Origin: Celoporthe dispersa
Lineage: Eukaryota; Ascomycota; Sordariomycetes; Diaporthales; Cryphonectriaceae
DNA: 64,000 nt
NCBI GenBank assembly: GCA_016584495.1
Contig: WAID01000004.1
Span: 2,418,001-2,482,000 of the forward strand
Direction: 5' to 3'
Part shown: positions 46,713 through 58,600 of the stretch, in pieces
How positions within the stretch are numbered: position 1 is the stretch's first letter
Layout of the letters: the number at the start of each line of letters is the position of its first letter
Made by a program: the position numbers and the translations under genes
The notes under the pieces: generated by a model
What the model saw: the letters and a program-made list of their open reading frames with translations, nothing else
Told to the model about the DNA's origin: nothing
The model's database searches: none

Positions 46713-48301
46713 TTACTTGCTCGACAGCGCCGTCACGCCAGGCAGCTCCTTGCCCTCGAGGAGCTCCAGGCTGGCACCGCCGCCGGTCGAGACGTGAGAC
46801 AGCTTGTCCTCGACACCATACTTGGCCGCCACGGTGGCGGTGTCACCACCACCGATGATGACAATCTTGCCGCCCTGTGCGGCAGCCACCGCGGCATCGA
46901 GGGTGGCCTTGGTGCCGTTGGCAAACTTGTCAAACTCAAACACGCCGGCCGGGCCGTTCCACAGGATGGTCTTGGCCTCATTGATGGCCTCCTTGTACAG
47001 CTTGACGGACTCCTCGCCGCAGTCCAGACCCATCCAGCCCTCGGGAATACCCTCGGCATCCGTGGCCTTGCCGGTGGTGGCGTTGGCATCAAACTTGTCG
47101 GCGGTGATGTAGTCGACGGGCAGGACGACCTTGACGCCGTTCTTCTTGGCCTTCTCCATGAGCTGGGGCACGGTCTTGGCGCCGGCCTCATCGAAGAGGG
47201 AGGTGCCGATGGGCACGTTGTACAGGGTCTTCTTGAAGGTGAAGGCCATACCGCCGCACACCACAAGCGTGTTCACCTTGTCCAGCAGGTTGTCGATCAG
47301 CTGGATCTTGTCGGAGACCTTGGCGCCACCCAGGATGGCGAGGAAGGGCCGCTGGGGCGACTCCAGGGCCTTGGCGAAGTAGTCGAGCTCCTTCTTCATG
47401 AGGAAACCGGCTGCCTTCTGCGGGAGGTCCACGCCGACCATTGAGGAGTGGGCGCGGTGGGCGGTGCCGAAGGCGTCATCTGCACAAGGTTATTAGCATA
47501 TGATCAACAACCCCGAGGGAGTGGTCCAGGGCCCAAGTTTTCTTACTGATATAGACATCACCCAGGGCAGTCAGGCCCTTCCTGAACTCTGCAACCTTCT
47601 CCTTGTCCGCCTTGGTCTTGTTGCCCTCCTTATCCTTGGCAGAGCCCTCCTCCTCGATGTGGAAGCGCAGGTTCTCCAACAGGACCACGCCGCCGCCCTC
47701 GGTCTTGTTGACGATCTCCTCGACCTCCGAGCCGACGCAGTCGGGGGCGAAAGTGACGGACTTGCCCAGCAGCTTCTCCAGCTCGGGGACGACGGGCTGC
47801 AGGCTGTACTTGGCGTTCACGCTGCCGTTGGGCCGACCGAGGTGGGACATGAGAATCACGGTCTTGGCGCCGTTGTCGACGGCATACTTGATGGTGGGGA
47901 TGGCACCCGCAATACGCTGGTTGTTGGTCACCTTCTTGTCGGCATCGAGGGGTACGTTGAAGTCGACCTAACACGGCAGAGATTGTTGTTAGCGATCTTG
48001 CACGGCGGGTCTGGATGTCTAGATAGCTCTCGACACAAGCAGCTCGAGCCTCCTACCCCTCAGCGTTCCGTCCTCAAACACCATGGAACACAGCTAGGCG
48101 AGGAGTCTAGGAAGTGAAGGAGGGCTATAGAGCGCAGAAAATGACACTCTTATCTCTCAAAAAGCCAGGTGCAACGCATAGAGGGCAGAAGTCTCTCAAC
48201 CAAGACGACTAGCCGGATCAGCCGACGCAACTCACCCGGATGAGGACTCGCTTGCCCTTGAGGTCGACATCAGTGATGGAAAGCTTGCTGGCCAGAGACA
48301 T
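46713..48301 (-). CDS. pgk1: Phosphoglycerate kinase
   Basis: Glycolytic enzyme forming ATP and 3-phosphoglycerate from 1,3-bisphosphoglycerate; cytosolic. Exons 48301-48236, 47967-47547 and 47479-46713, with introns 48235-47968 (268 nt, after 22 codons) and 47546-47480. All phases agree and give 417 residues. MSLASKLSITDVDLKGKRVLIR joins VDFNVPLD (the family signature with Asp and Asn for substrate). HLGRPNG, LLENLRF, DAFGTAHRAHSSMVG, PFLAILGGAKVSDKI and the nucleotide loop IIGGGDTATVAAKYG near the C-terminus are all present. A pyrimidine-rich leader precedes the ATG, as usual for highly expressed fungal genes. Confidence 0.98.
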
Positions 48302-49438
48302 CTTTGCGGGTTTGTAAGGGTATCAATTGAGGAAAGAGAACACTTCAAAAGTTGGAAATGTGTGCGTGTGTCACTAGGAGAAGAGGGACCAGGACGGGAG
48401 GTATGTTAGATAGCTACAGCGCTGGGCAGAAAAAAGCTCAGGAGAGGTTTACTATGTATAGTGGGGGCGGGGTCATTGCCCAGTGGAGTCTCTCCCCTAG
48501 TGACGTCGGGTTCGGGGCGCGCCAGGAGTGAGTGGGTGGTGGGCTGCCGTCCTCAGCTGATTCTCTCGCCGCGGTATTTCTCGGCGTTGATGGTTCAAAA
48601 TCAGGAGGTTCTGGGGCAGAGATTCCGAAGCCTGGCCCTCTCCGATCTCGTGTTCAGCCGGACGAACCGTTTCATGAACGATAGGAAAAGAATGGGCTAT
48701 CGATTGATACTTGAACTCGCTCTCGAAGGGCCGGAAAGATGCCGATGTCAAAATCACCTGTTGACCGCGTCTGGTTTTTTTCTTTCTTTCTTTTCTCCAT
48801 TTTTTATAAGGGCATCACTACTACTACCATCATCGTCATTATTCTCTTGGTTGGTTCATTGGTTGCTTCTAGACTCTCGAGTTCTCCTGTTCAGCGGCCT
48901 GGCTTGGTGTGTACCTACATGGACTTACTATGGCGAAGAATGGTGGTTCAGATTACTGGGCGAACTTAAACTTGAGTACCCTGTTGGCCATGTCCAGCGG
49001 TCATTGGTTCAAATGTCCAGAGCATGGGATTATCTCTTCACTCTCGGCCAAAGATGCATGATTGTCGTTCCTGCGGACGCCAGCATGCAAGTACCCATTG
49101 AAGCTCGCCGGGGCATTCTTGCCGGGATTCCTTTCCATCGTAAAGAATTCGGAGGTTACAACGGGTCACTACCACCAACATTCATCCATTGGAAGCCAAA
49201 TAGAATATACCATGTGAATTCAAGCCGTCCAACCAAAGCCCAAGAAGGACGGCATACCAACGCCGTATGACCCGAGCAGACTGTGTGTATATACAAGATC
49301 CTTTAAAACCACCAGAAATTCATGCTAGCGCCGCTGTTGATGCCCGAGAGACAGGAGCAGGTCTAGGTTTCATTGTCGATCGTAACCAGTAACAGTAACA
49401 CAGATAATTCAACACTGTCCATGCGGTGTGTGACACAT
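48302..49438. other. PGK promoter and Mpv17-B 3' flank
   Basis: Pyrimidine-rich segment near 48775-48815. An open frame of 269 codons on the plus strand (48461-49270) has no family features and overlaps the PGK promoter; not called. Confidence 0.5.
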
Positions 49439-50652
49439 CTACTCCAGGCGGATGTTGGGGTTGTTTGAGGCAGCAACGGGTTGGGCCACATCCTCAGCAG
49501 CATTGGTAAGGGAGAGGTAGGCAGTCCATGCGATACCGACCGTGGAAACGAAAGGCTGCAAGGGGCAAGGTCAGTCAAGCGTTTCCCGCGACGCTACCAA
49601 TTTCTCCCCCAGAAAGATAGTACTCACAAGCTGGAACTGGACAGGCATACAACGGAAGTTGATGACCTGCACCGCAGGCCAGACAGCGTAGTTGGCCTTC
49701 AGCGTGGGGACGTACATGTCCCGGAGCTTGGTATAGACAGCACGTCGGCCACCACCCTCGGCAACAGTCATGGCGGTGTAGAACCAGACCAGACCCAGAG
49801 GGGCGAAGATGAGCTGGTCAAAGGCAACCCTCTTCATGGCCTGGCTGAAGGCAGTAGCTTTGGTAATGGGAAATGTCTTCTCCAGGAACTTGAACCACTT
49901 GAACTGTATCGGTGCCATGCCGAAACCGTAGGCCATGAACCTCGTCAGCCGCTCGAAGTCAAAGGGCGGAGGCAGCTGCTTGGACTCGGGGATCAGCTCG
50001 CGCTCGGTGAAAGGATCCTTGGCGTCGAGCTCGAAGGCCATATTGTCATCACGGGCGCTAGGGGATCGCTTCCGGAGGGAGCGCTCGCGGATGGCAGTAA
50101 TGGACTGGGCAACGGTGTCGGCTATGCCACCCAGGACGGCGTTGGTCACCATCATGGTGAGGACTGTGTGTTGCGGGCATCAGTATCGCACTGCGCGCTA
50201 TGACAATGCATCGTTCCGATGACATCGTCACCCGGGGTCCAAACATACCTGGGCGCTCGCTGTAGTAGGCATTGTACCTGGACACTAACCGCGCGACGAT
50301 AGTCATTTCGATTAGGAAGATGATGGCGTGGAGGAGTGGCTAGGAAGACAGCAGGAGAAGAATCAGCAAACGTGGTTTTAGATGAAGGTTGTGAACGGGT
50401 GAGTAAAAGTTGGTTGGAGGTGGTTGATGATCGTCGTCGAGGTAAGAGTTGGAAGAGTACATGACGACACCAGGACAAGGTGGACGGGGGGAGCTTGCGG
50501 TCCACACAGGAGGCGATAGGGACACTCGGACTGCGACTGCGCCAGGCGAGTCAGATTGAGGCTGGAAGACACAGTAGACTTACGATGCGATCATAAATGT
50601 ATTTGCTGTTGATCGCCCGGGAGAAGCGACGGCGTGTAAGTTCCCAAGTCAT
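49439..50652 (-). CDS. Mpv17/PMP22 family membrane protein B
   Basis: Four exons: 50652-50584, 50339-50249, 50163-49628 and 49555-49439 (introns 244, 85 and 72 nt). They encode 270 residues with every phase consistent. MTWELTRRRFSRAINSKYIYDRI leads into a hydrophobic helix (PLLHAIIFLIEMTIVARLV) and then RYNAYYSERPVLTMMVTNAVLGGIADTVAQ, the family start. The body has RFMAYGFGMAPIQFKWFKFLEK, FDQLIFAPLGLVWFYTAMT and the signature ANYAVWPAVQVINFRCMPVQFQL, followed by the last helix FVSTVGIAWTAYLSL. Longer than protein A because of a loop of about 30 residues (RSPSARDDNMAFELDAKDPF). Inner mitochondrial or peroxisomal membrane location is inferred from the family. Confidence 0.92.
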
Positions 50653-52417
50653 GATTGCGGCAAGGAGAAAGAAAAAGAAAAGAAAAGGGTTTATGGATGA
50701 TGATGTTTTAGGATGGGTTGTCTCGGTGATGATTCTGTTCTCTTCCCTTGCCGACCCTTCGTTCAGGGCTGCGAAGCAGTGAGGAATGACGTCCGGGCCG
50801 CTGCTATTTCGGGGGCCTTGGTTGTGCTTATTGCCGCTAAAAGGATACGGTCCACCCGACGGCGGATCCCTCGAATGTCAATCTGAATCAATCTGCTGGA
50901 GATTAAAAAGACCGACTCGACTGGACGGGGGTGTCGAAAGCGCGAGCGATAACGGGGTTTCGACCTCTTGTTTCCCGAACTTGGAGGTCCAGCGGCGATG
51001 ATGTGATGGTGGAAGTGGAGGAGGAGGAGGGGAAAAGGAGGGAGGGAGGTGGGAGAGGAAAGATGTTCTGCCTGAAGGGAGTGTGAGGAGGAGGCCGGAG
51101 GGGGGGTTGGGCTGGTGTGAGATGTGTCGCATTACGCGGGCAGCTTATGCGACCTCCTCGCTGAATAAGAGGGCTGTGCCACGCCAGCCTGAGGAGCCGG
51201 TGGGTAAAGCCAGCTGTTGGCTGTGGCGAGAGGAAGAGAGGAAAATGGGCCCCTAACGGAGCCTCTGCGCTGGCACACCCTGACGTGTTAAGGAGGACTG
51301 TCAAGGTTACCCCAGGTCAGGGTAGCTAAGCCCTGAACAGCCTCCTTCAACCTCATCCAGAAAGATGAGGGTACGGATAGCATCAATGCATTGCTGATCA
51401 CTGCTTTTCGAAACAGACGCTCGCCATTCCCTCATTGCCGCTCTTGATGGTTTAACAGGGGCTGTTGTTCCTGCAATGGCGCCGTTTAGCCCCACCATTA
51501 CGAGCGGCGCTGCCATGGGCCCTGCAGGTTGAACGCAATATGGCATCTACCAGTCTCCTGCACCAGCAGCATGCTATCTCCCCGGCTGATTCGATAGACA
51601 GTATCGAAAGAGAGCGTCATGGAGGTAGTGACGTGACCTCTTTCTGGCCCCCCACCAACCTTCAAAAGACTCACCAGGAAGCCCCCAATGCTCGGATATG
51701 TAGGACTAAGTTGACTGACTGGCTACATGTGGACGTCTTGGTTGGTCCGCCTGTGTATCTCGAATATGCCACCTGACAAGGCAGGTTCTTTACCGTATAC
51801 TCTTTACGCAGTCAGCCCTACCCCCTCTCGGGTTCACGAGTTCGGTTGGGGGGTGGAGAGGTGCAGACTTCCCTCGATCGTCACCCCTGCACGACCTGCG
51901 TAGGAGCGTTAATCCTGCCAGGCTAACATCCTTCTAGAAGTAATCTGGTGTGCTTCCATTCTTACCGACCCCTATCGATTGGTAGACCTTGTGATGGGCG
52001 CAACATGCATGCTGCTCTTCTCCTGTCTAACCTGCTTATGGCAGGTCACACCCCTCACCACCCTCTCGACTCGGAACTGCAAGTTCCTATCCACAATTGA
52101 GAGGCAGTCTTGTTTCGCTACATTCTTCCATCTTGCTCGCATAGCAGCGAGATGAGAAACCGAGTCTCATATACTACTACTGTCTTGCATCTTTCTCCTT
52201 CCTTCACAGATAGGGTCAAGGCAGACTCAACTCCATACTCCTAATTGACAGATCCAGGCTATATATCATCTTGGGAAAGAAAGTCTGTCTCGACTCCGGA
52301 CCAACACCTTGTCCGTTGAGAACATAGGAAGACTCTCCTGGCAGATGGCAACCTCTTGCGCTACCGCACGACTCGCCCCCTCCAATTGTCATGTTATTTA
52401 ATCTCACTGCTCTCTGA
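50653..52417. other. Intergenic
   Basis: Mpv17-B promoter, pyrimidine/purine-rich parts (51000-51070), then no gene. The upstream end of the next gene is unresolved and may reach back to about 52356-52391. Confidence 0.4.
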
Positions 52418-53128
52418 GCTGTCGCTCGCTCGACGACAACCTCGGGCCGTCATAAGCTGGTGCTCACCGACACAGTCACCAGCGATGGCCCGCAGGCGGT
52501 GCTGGACTGCTCCGCCTCCAGGCTGCTCGTCTTCTCCACCCGGCTTGCCGCAGCTGGAGCCCACCCGCTTCTCGACATCTTCCGCCGGTGCTCAGCAACT
52601 GCCTGTCCAGCCAATACGACCGCAGATGATGACAGCGACAACAACCATGGCGGTTTCACGACGGCCAGCATCGTGGGACTTGCAGTTGGCTCTGCATTCG
52701 CCATCTTCTTCCTCATGTGGATCTATTATTACTTCGTATATTACAAACAGGAGAAGCTGAAGCTCCGGAGGGAATACCTGCAACGGTTGGGATCCCTCGA
52801 AGAGACGTTGACTCAGCAGGGGCCGGCTGCTGTTGATCCGGGAGCTGCGAGTGACGCTTCATCCGCAGCTACGACCAGGCCGCGCCCACGGGTCGTGACA
52901 GATATCCCGATCCAGAACTATGGTCTTGCCACCCTGATGTCGTCCTCAGCTCAGCTATCGCCTGCCGTCTTCTCCGCCCTACAGCGCGTCACAGGAGAAC
53001 CAAAATCACCCACGTCGACCGAAGACTCGAAAATGAGGGCCGCGATGCCAGAAGACAAAGTATTAGGCAGCTGTAAAGACATCAGACATTCGGGACACGG
53101 GTCTGACGCCTCTGCTGTCGACCCTTGA
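52418..53128 (+). CDS. Single-span membrane protein, unknown, start unresolved
   Basis: The frame ending at 53128 encodes DTVTSDGPQAVLDC onward, a Cys-containing luminal part (CPANTTADDDSDNN), one strong membrane helix (ASIVGLAVGSAFAIFFLMWI), a Tyr-rich and basic edge (YYYFVYYKQEKLKLRREYLQ) and a Ser/Thr/Pro-rich cytosolic tail. This resembles fungal wall-sensor or receptor-like single-span proteins in layout only. There is no ATG in this frame after 52415. An ATG at 52391 in the same frame is followed by TGA at 52415, while a neighbouring frame encodes a signal-like LISLLSELSLA. Either an intron or a further single-base error hides the start. Confidence 0.55.
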   Translation, partial: AVARSTTTSGRHKLVLTDTVTSDGPQAVLDCSASRLLVFSTRLAAAGAHPLLDIFRRCSATACPANTTADDDSDNNHGGFTTASIVGLAVGSAFAIFFLMWIYYYFVYYKQEKLKLRREYLQRLGSLEETLTQQGPAAVDPGAASDASSAATTRPRPRVVTDIPIQNYGLATLMSSSAQLSPAVFSALQRVTGEPKSPTSTEDSKMRAAMPEDKVLGSCKDIRHSGHGSDASAVDP

Positions 53129-54517
53129 CGACCTCTCGGGGGAGTCTTTGAAGGCAACTCGCCGACCATCGCGATAGGCAGTGGACAAGAACTGTATTGT
53201 CCGCTGCAACGGACCATGTGTCGACCGGAAGAGCTCACGGCCTTGACCCTAGTGTCGCTGTTAGGGGACGGACATCTCCATCCCATCAATCCTGGCTTTC
53301 ACGTGGTACGGCGCCTCGCTGAGCACCTCGAAGATGGAAAGAATATTCAGGATTCTGGGAAAGCGGAATGCCTCGCGGGTTGAACATGGGACGGCAGAGA
53401 ACGTGTTCGGAGATGACAGGACAACCCATCCTGGCTAAGCGGGCTGAGAGAGACGGCTCGGGCTCCTCAAATGCTCACTGCACCGGACGGTCTGTCATAT
53501 GTCGGGGGTCACAATGCAGCAGGCAAGGCTTGTGCGAGCCATGTCACAGGCACTTTGGGTCCTACGACGGCACCTAGCGGCACATACACATCTTGGCACC
53601 CCGACGATGCAGCTTTCGATTGGATACCTCAGCTCATGACTCCGTGGAGATGCAGTTCGGGTGTCGGTCCACTGCCAAGTACGGACTCCGCAGAGGACCT
53701 CTGTTGGCTGAGACTATGTGGTCGAAGAGTCGCTCCTCGTTCCCGATTCCTCTTAGTCCAACAGGACTTGTCCAAGAATCCTTCTCAGACTCTCGACGCA
53801 CTAGGAGGCGATCTGAGAACGTCACGGATTTCCCCATGACTGTTGGCTTGGACAGAAAACGAGAGTTCCTAGCGTGCCACTGGCCATATTCTACCGACAG
53901 AGCTCCTCGAGTCCGAGAAGCATCTTGGGATTCTTGCTAGACCTGCACAAGGTCAGATCTTGCTCCCACGGACTGTGGATCCTCCATTCCAGTCTCAACA
54001 ATCCCGCGGGCTCGCTTCCTTGAGGCTCACGAAATTTCGTCTTTCTGAGGTGAAAGGCATGCCGGTGCCGAAAGTACACAAGGCGTCGCTAGGGAGTCAT
54101 CTCATTGGACAGATTCAGAGGATTACTACGTGCTTGTATGGTCATGTCGGTACCCCCCTTCAGGCCAAAGACGAAAGCCATTGGGATCCTCCGGGGTCTC
54201 GGCCGCTTCAGCTGTCTCTGTGGCCAGGACCCCGGCCGACCGCTCGGGACCGAACGTCTCGAGCCCGAAACTTCGATATAGTGTATAGTCACTTACTAGG
54301 AGAACAAGACCAGTCTGAAATACGAAACCAGCGAGATATAAAATAGGCGGGGATACCAACAATGTCTCGTTTAGGCGAGTGTCTGTTTGACTATAGAGCA
54401 GACCGCTGAATTCACGCGACTGTCTTGTCTTTGCTCTTCGAGCTCGTCCCGAAACTACCATCGACTTGTCACGCCGTCTTCCGCCAGACAGCTACATTGT
54501 CTTTACCTTTTGCGACC
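53129..54517. other. Intergenic
   Basis: Only short motif-free frames. No gene supported. Confidence 0.45.
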
Positions 54518-55339
54518 ATGGTCCGCTTTGTCCACGAGACCCTCGTCCCTCAGGACATAAACACCACTATCCAACCCCGCGTCCTGGCCCTCGGCCTCCC
54601 GCGATGTGCCACCTCCTCCCTCCAGTCGGCCCTCGAGACGCTAGGCTACACGCCATGCATGCACATGGCGCACGTCCAGCCGTCCGCCGAGCGCCAGCGG
54701 CTCGTCACGGCTGCCGTCCTCGAGCACGACACTGCCAAGCGCCGCAAGATCCTCGCCCGACTCTTCGCCGGCTTCGGCGCCGTCGCTGATTTTCCCAGCA
54801 TCGTCTTCGCGGATGACCTGATGGACATGTATCCCGACGCAGCAATCATCCTCAACACGCGCAAGGGCGGTGCGGCAAGCTGGCACCAGAGCTTCGGGGA
54901 GGGGCTGCGGTTCTTCGACAGCTGGGGCTTCTGGGTCGCCACGTTCCTCGTGCAGAGCGATCGGGCGATGATGCGGATGATGAAAGCGACGGACGACCTA
55001 TTCATGGAGCGGTGGGGGTGTACATTTCGCGACGAGGGGATCTACGAGAAGCATAATGAATGGGTGAGGGAGGAGGCCAACATGAGGGGGCGACAGGTGC
55101 TGGAATTTGTGGCGGAGGATGGGTGGGTGCCGCTTTGTGGATTCCTGGGGAGCCAGGTACCTCAGAAGGAGTACCCGAGGATGAATGACCAGAAGAACAT
55201 GAAGATGGTTAAGAGGTTCATAATCGCGAGGGGCCTGCTACACTGGGTCGGGCTGGCTGCTATACTGTGGGTTGTGTCGAAGGTGAGTGTCCTGTTGCCA
55301 CATGGCTCTTTAGCCTTCGTCAAGGCCCAGGAGGCTTGA
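54518..55339 (+). CDS. Sulfotransferase-family (P-loop) protein with C-terminal membrane helix
   Basis: 273 residues. The PAPS-binding-like loop LGLPRCATSSLQSALETLGY (residues 25-44) is the mark of the fungal sulfotransferase-like family. FPSIVFADDLMDMYPDAAIILNTRKGGAASWHQSF follows the usual course: a substrate-side Asp, a strand ending in NTR, then W-x-x-S. Near the C-terminus is FLGSQVPQKEYPRMNDQ, then a hydrophobic segment (ARGLLHWVGLAAILWVVS) that may anchor the protein. The ATG at 54518 has a good context (CCATGG); the frame is open upstream to 54425 but without an ATG. Activity is unproven, as most fungal members are uncharacterised. It is convergent with the ABC transporter, 273 bp apart. 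Confidence 0.85.
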   Translation: MVRFVHETLVPQDINTTIQPRVLALGLPRCATSSLQSALETLGYTPCMHMAHVQPSAERQRLVTAAVLEHDTAKRRKILARLFAGFGAVADFPSIVFADDLMDMYPDAAIILNTRKGGAASWHQSFGEGLRFFDSWGFWVATFLVQSDRAMMRMMKATDDLFMERWGCTFRDEGIYEKHNEWVREEANMRGRQVLEFVAEDGWVPLCGFLGSQVPQKEYPRMNDQKNMKMVKRFIIARGLLHWVGLAAILWVVSKVSVLLPHGSLAFVKAQEA

Positions 55340-55612
55340 TGGTTAGATGTATCATCGCTAGAGCAGCATGGTAGAACGCAGATTTGGGGCCAGAGGAGCT
55401 ACAAACATCCAGACTCTATTGGGCTTTCTAGCGAATCATGCTTGCGCATAAACCTCGTGCCTCTGCATCACCCTTGACAAAGTCCTGTCGCCCAGACATA
55501 TATTGTTGCATCCACATGTCTAGATACCTAACTGATGCTTTGTGAGCCGCCTAAACTATTCTATCAAGCAATAAGATGTCTACCAACTTAGATATATACA
55601 TCTTCAGTCCCA

Positions 55613-58600
55613 TCATCGAGCTAAATTCAGAATCTCCGATAACTGCCCAGACTCCTCACACAGCCGCCGAAACACGCCCTCACTCCCATCCCGCCTAAGA
55701 AGCTCCCGGACAGACCCCTCCTCCACCATCCGTCCAGCATCAAGAACAACAACCCGATCATAGTCTGCAATCGTCAAAAGGCGGTGGGCAATCGTGATCA
55801 CAGTCGTCCCATCAGCGACACGGCTCCGCAGGCCAGCCTGGATGGCGGCGTCTGCAGCGTGGTCGACGTTAGCCGTGGCCTCGTCAAGGATCAAGACTCT
55901 GGAACGCCTGAGCAGGGCACGCGCGACACACAGAAGCTGGCGCTGGCCGCGAGAGAGGGCGTTTGCGGGCTGGAGGAGGTCGACGGGCAGGCCAGGGCTA
56001 CCGGGGTGGTGTTTGTGCTGCCGTGGCTGCATAGAACGCAATACGTCCGCTATCTCGGAGTCGCTGTGTTGGCCTAGCGGGTCTAAGTTGGTACGCACGC
56101 TGCCGTTGAAGAGCTGGGGCTCCTGGGAGATCATGGTGACAGCCCGGCCTCGGAGTTGGGCGAGATTAACGGTAGTGATGTCGACTCCGCCTATTTCGAT
56201 CCGGCCTCCGTTGTTCCTGTCGGCCTGTAAGACTCGCAGGAGTGCCAGTGCCATAGACGACTTCCCGGCACCTGTGCGTCCGACTATGGCAACTCTCTCG
56301 CCTGGCCTGGCCTCGAAGTTAATGCCGCAAAGAACAGGCTCGAGGTGCTGGTCGTAGCGGGCGGTGAAGTTGTGGAATCGCACGCCGCCTTGTGTTGGCC
56401 AAGTTTCTGGCACACTCTGCAAACAACTCAATCCCTTCACCGGCCCAAAAGTTTCCTTCTCATTAGACGTATACTCTGCGATCCTTTCAAGCGAAGTCAA
56501 ATCCTGCTGAACCATCGCATAAACCTGAACCAGCCACTGCACGTACTCAGTAAACGTCGCAGCATACGTCAAGAGCAGACCAGCAGCACCGGCATCGATC
56601 GAACCAGCGCTCAAGATGACAAAAGTGCCTACCACGAATATGACGATGCTGCTGAGCGTGTCGACCCGCATCATGAGCCACTGCCTGCTGGCCTGAAGGA
56701 GCAGGGCCGGCTGGTTGAGGCTGTCGACCAAGGTGCCGTGCTTCTTGGTGAACATGGCTTGCCGCCCGTAGCCGCGAATGCTCACGTAGCCAGCAATAGT
56801 CTCTCCAACTTGTTGGTACAGGGGCGAGCGAGAGACGGCCTCGATGCGCTTCAGATCCTGTGCCCCGCGGATGTACACGGCCGTTATGAGGTAGTACAGG
56901 GCGAATATGGCTGCTAGGAGGAGGAACAGTACAAGCTTTCCGGGAAGAATCCATATCATGAGGAGGACGACCATTAATAACGTTGCCGCAAGCTGCAGCG
57001 CACTGACCGAGAACGAGGCCAGCGACTGGTCAACGACAGATATATCCTTGGACAGGCGGTTGATGATCTGGCCTATCGGACGGTCAAAGAAGGCGAGCTT
57101 TGCGAAAAGGACTGAGTCGAGTAGGCTTTCGTAAGTTGCTGATGATGCTTTGAGTGATGCTGAGAATACGAGGAGGTCCCGTAGGAATGTGATGACTGCG
57201 AAGCCCAGGCACAGAGCGGCGTAAATACAGAGGTAATACCAGGCTGGTTTCTTCTTGGCAGCCTGCAAGTTATCAAGACTCAATTGGGCACTCCGTTCTG
57301 GATCGAAACTGTCGTGCTGGGATGCCCATTCTCTGACCCAGAGATTTGTGCTCAAGCCGCTCAGCTGTTGCGCGCCAAATGCGACAGCAACCGAGATCCA
57401 AAAGATCGTAGATCCCATAGACTTGAGATAGTCTCTTATCACAGACCATGGTACTGAACCTTCTGCCTTGCCCTCGTCCTCTTCTTCCTGTGAGTCGGTT
57501 GGCTTTCCAGCTCGTGGGGCTTCCGCGGGAGCAGAAGAACCCCAAGTCTCATTTTGAGACTCGGCATCTTTCATCGAGCCTTCGATACTTCTCGGTGATT
57601 TGGCATCGTACATGCCTCCGGGTTCTTCCTGGCCAGGGGCACCTTGGGCGACGACCCTCCCAGCCTCGAGCCTGACCACAAAGTCACAATTCGGGATGGC
57701 CAGGTGTGTGTGATGAGTAGCAAGCACGCATGTGCGCCCATTCATCAAGGGCCCCTTGATTGCCTCAAAGAATACATGTCGAGCAGTCCGAGAGTCCAAG
57801 GCGCTCAGGCAGTCATCCAGGAGCACATATCTCGACGTACTGTACAGTGCTCGGGCTAGAGACACTCGTTGCTGTTGCCCACCAGAGAGTCGACTTCCAT
57901 TCTCGCCCGCGACTGTCTGGTCGCCGCTTTTCAAACTGGCCAGATCCTCGTGCAGGGCGATGGAACGCAGCACCTCTTCGTAGCGCGTGCCGTCGAAAGG
58001 AAGACCGAGCAGGATATTGGCGCGTATGCTCTGGTTCATGATCCATGGTTCGTGGGGACAATATGCCGTTGTATCATCCAGTGCAGCTGGGAAGTCATTG
58101 TCGGAGCCGGAAACGCTGCTCCAGGCTGTCCTGGTGCTACCTCTGGATCGGAGGGAGACTTGGCCAGCCTCGAGCTGCATTTCTCCCATCAAGGCAAGAA
58201 GTATGGAAGATTTTCCCGAGCCACTCGGTCCACACACAACATTGAGCGCATCCTCTCGTAACTGGATGTCTAGGTCTGCAAGTCTAAACTTGAGCGACGG
58301 CTGGTCATTTGCTAACAGCGCTGTGTCTTCGCCAGCTTCAGACGCTTCTTCTGCAGATCCGTTCATAGGCCACACGAGGGTGGCTCGGCTGAATCCGGAG
58401 AACGTTGACTGTGTAGCCGCGATCTGTGTGTATTTAGTCGTTTCAAGAGTCTGGAGGAATTGATCTACGCGGCGGAGTGACATATATGCTTGAATGAGAT
58501 ATGCGATTGATTCGCCCACTGAAGGATCAAGAGTTAGCTGTGAAAATAAGTTGGTCGGCAAGGAGAAGGAATGATCGTTACGAACTTCGGTTTAGAGGAA

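Noticed and set aside
48461..49270. 269-codon open frame on the plus strand
   Set aside because: Covers the PGK promoter; hydrophobic stretch comes from a T-rich tract; no family feature.
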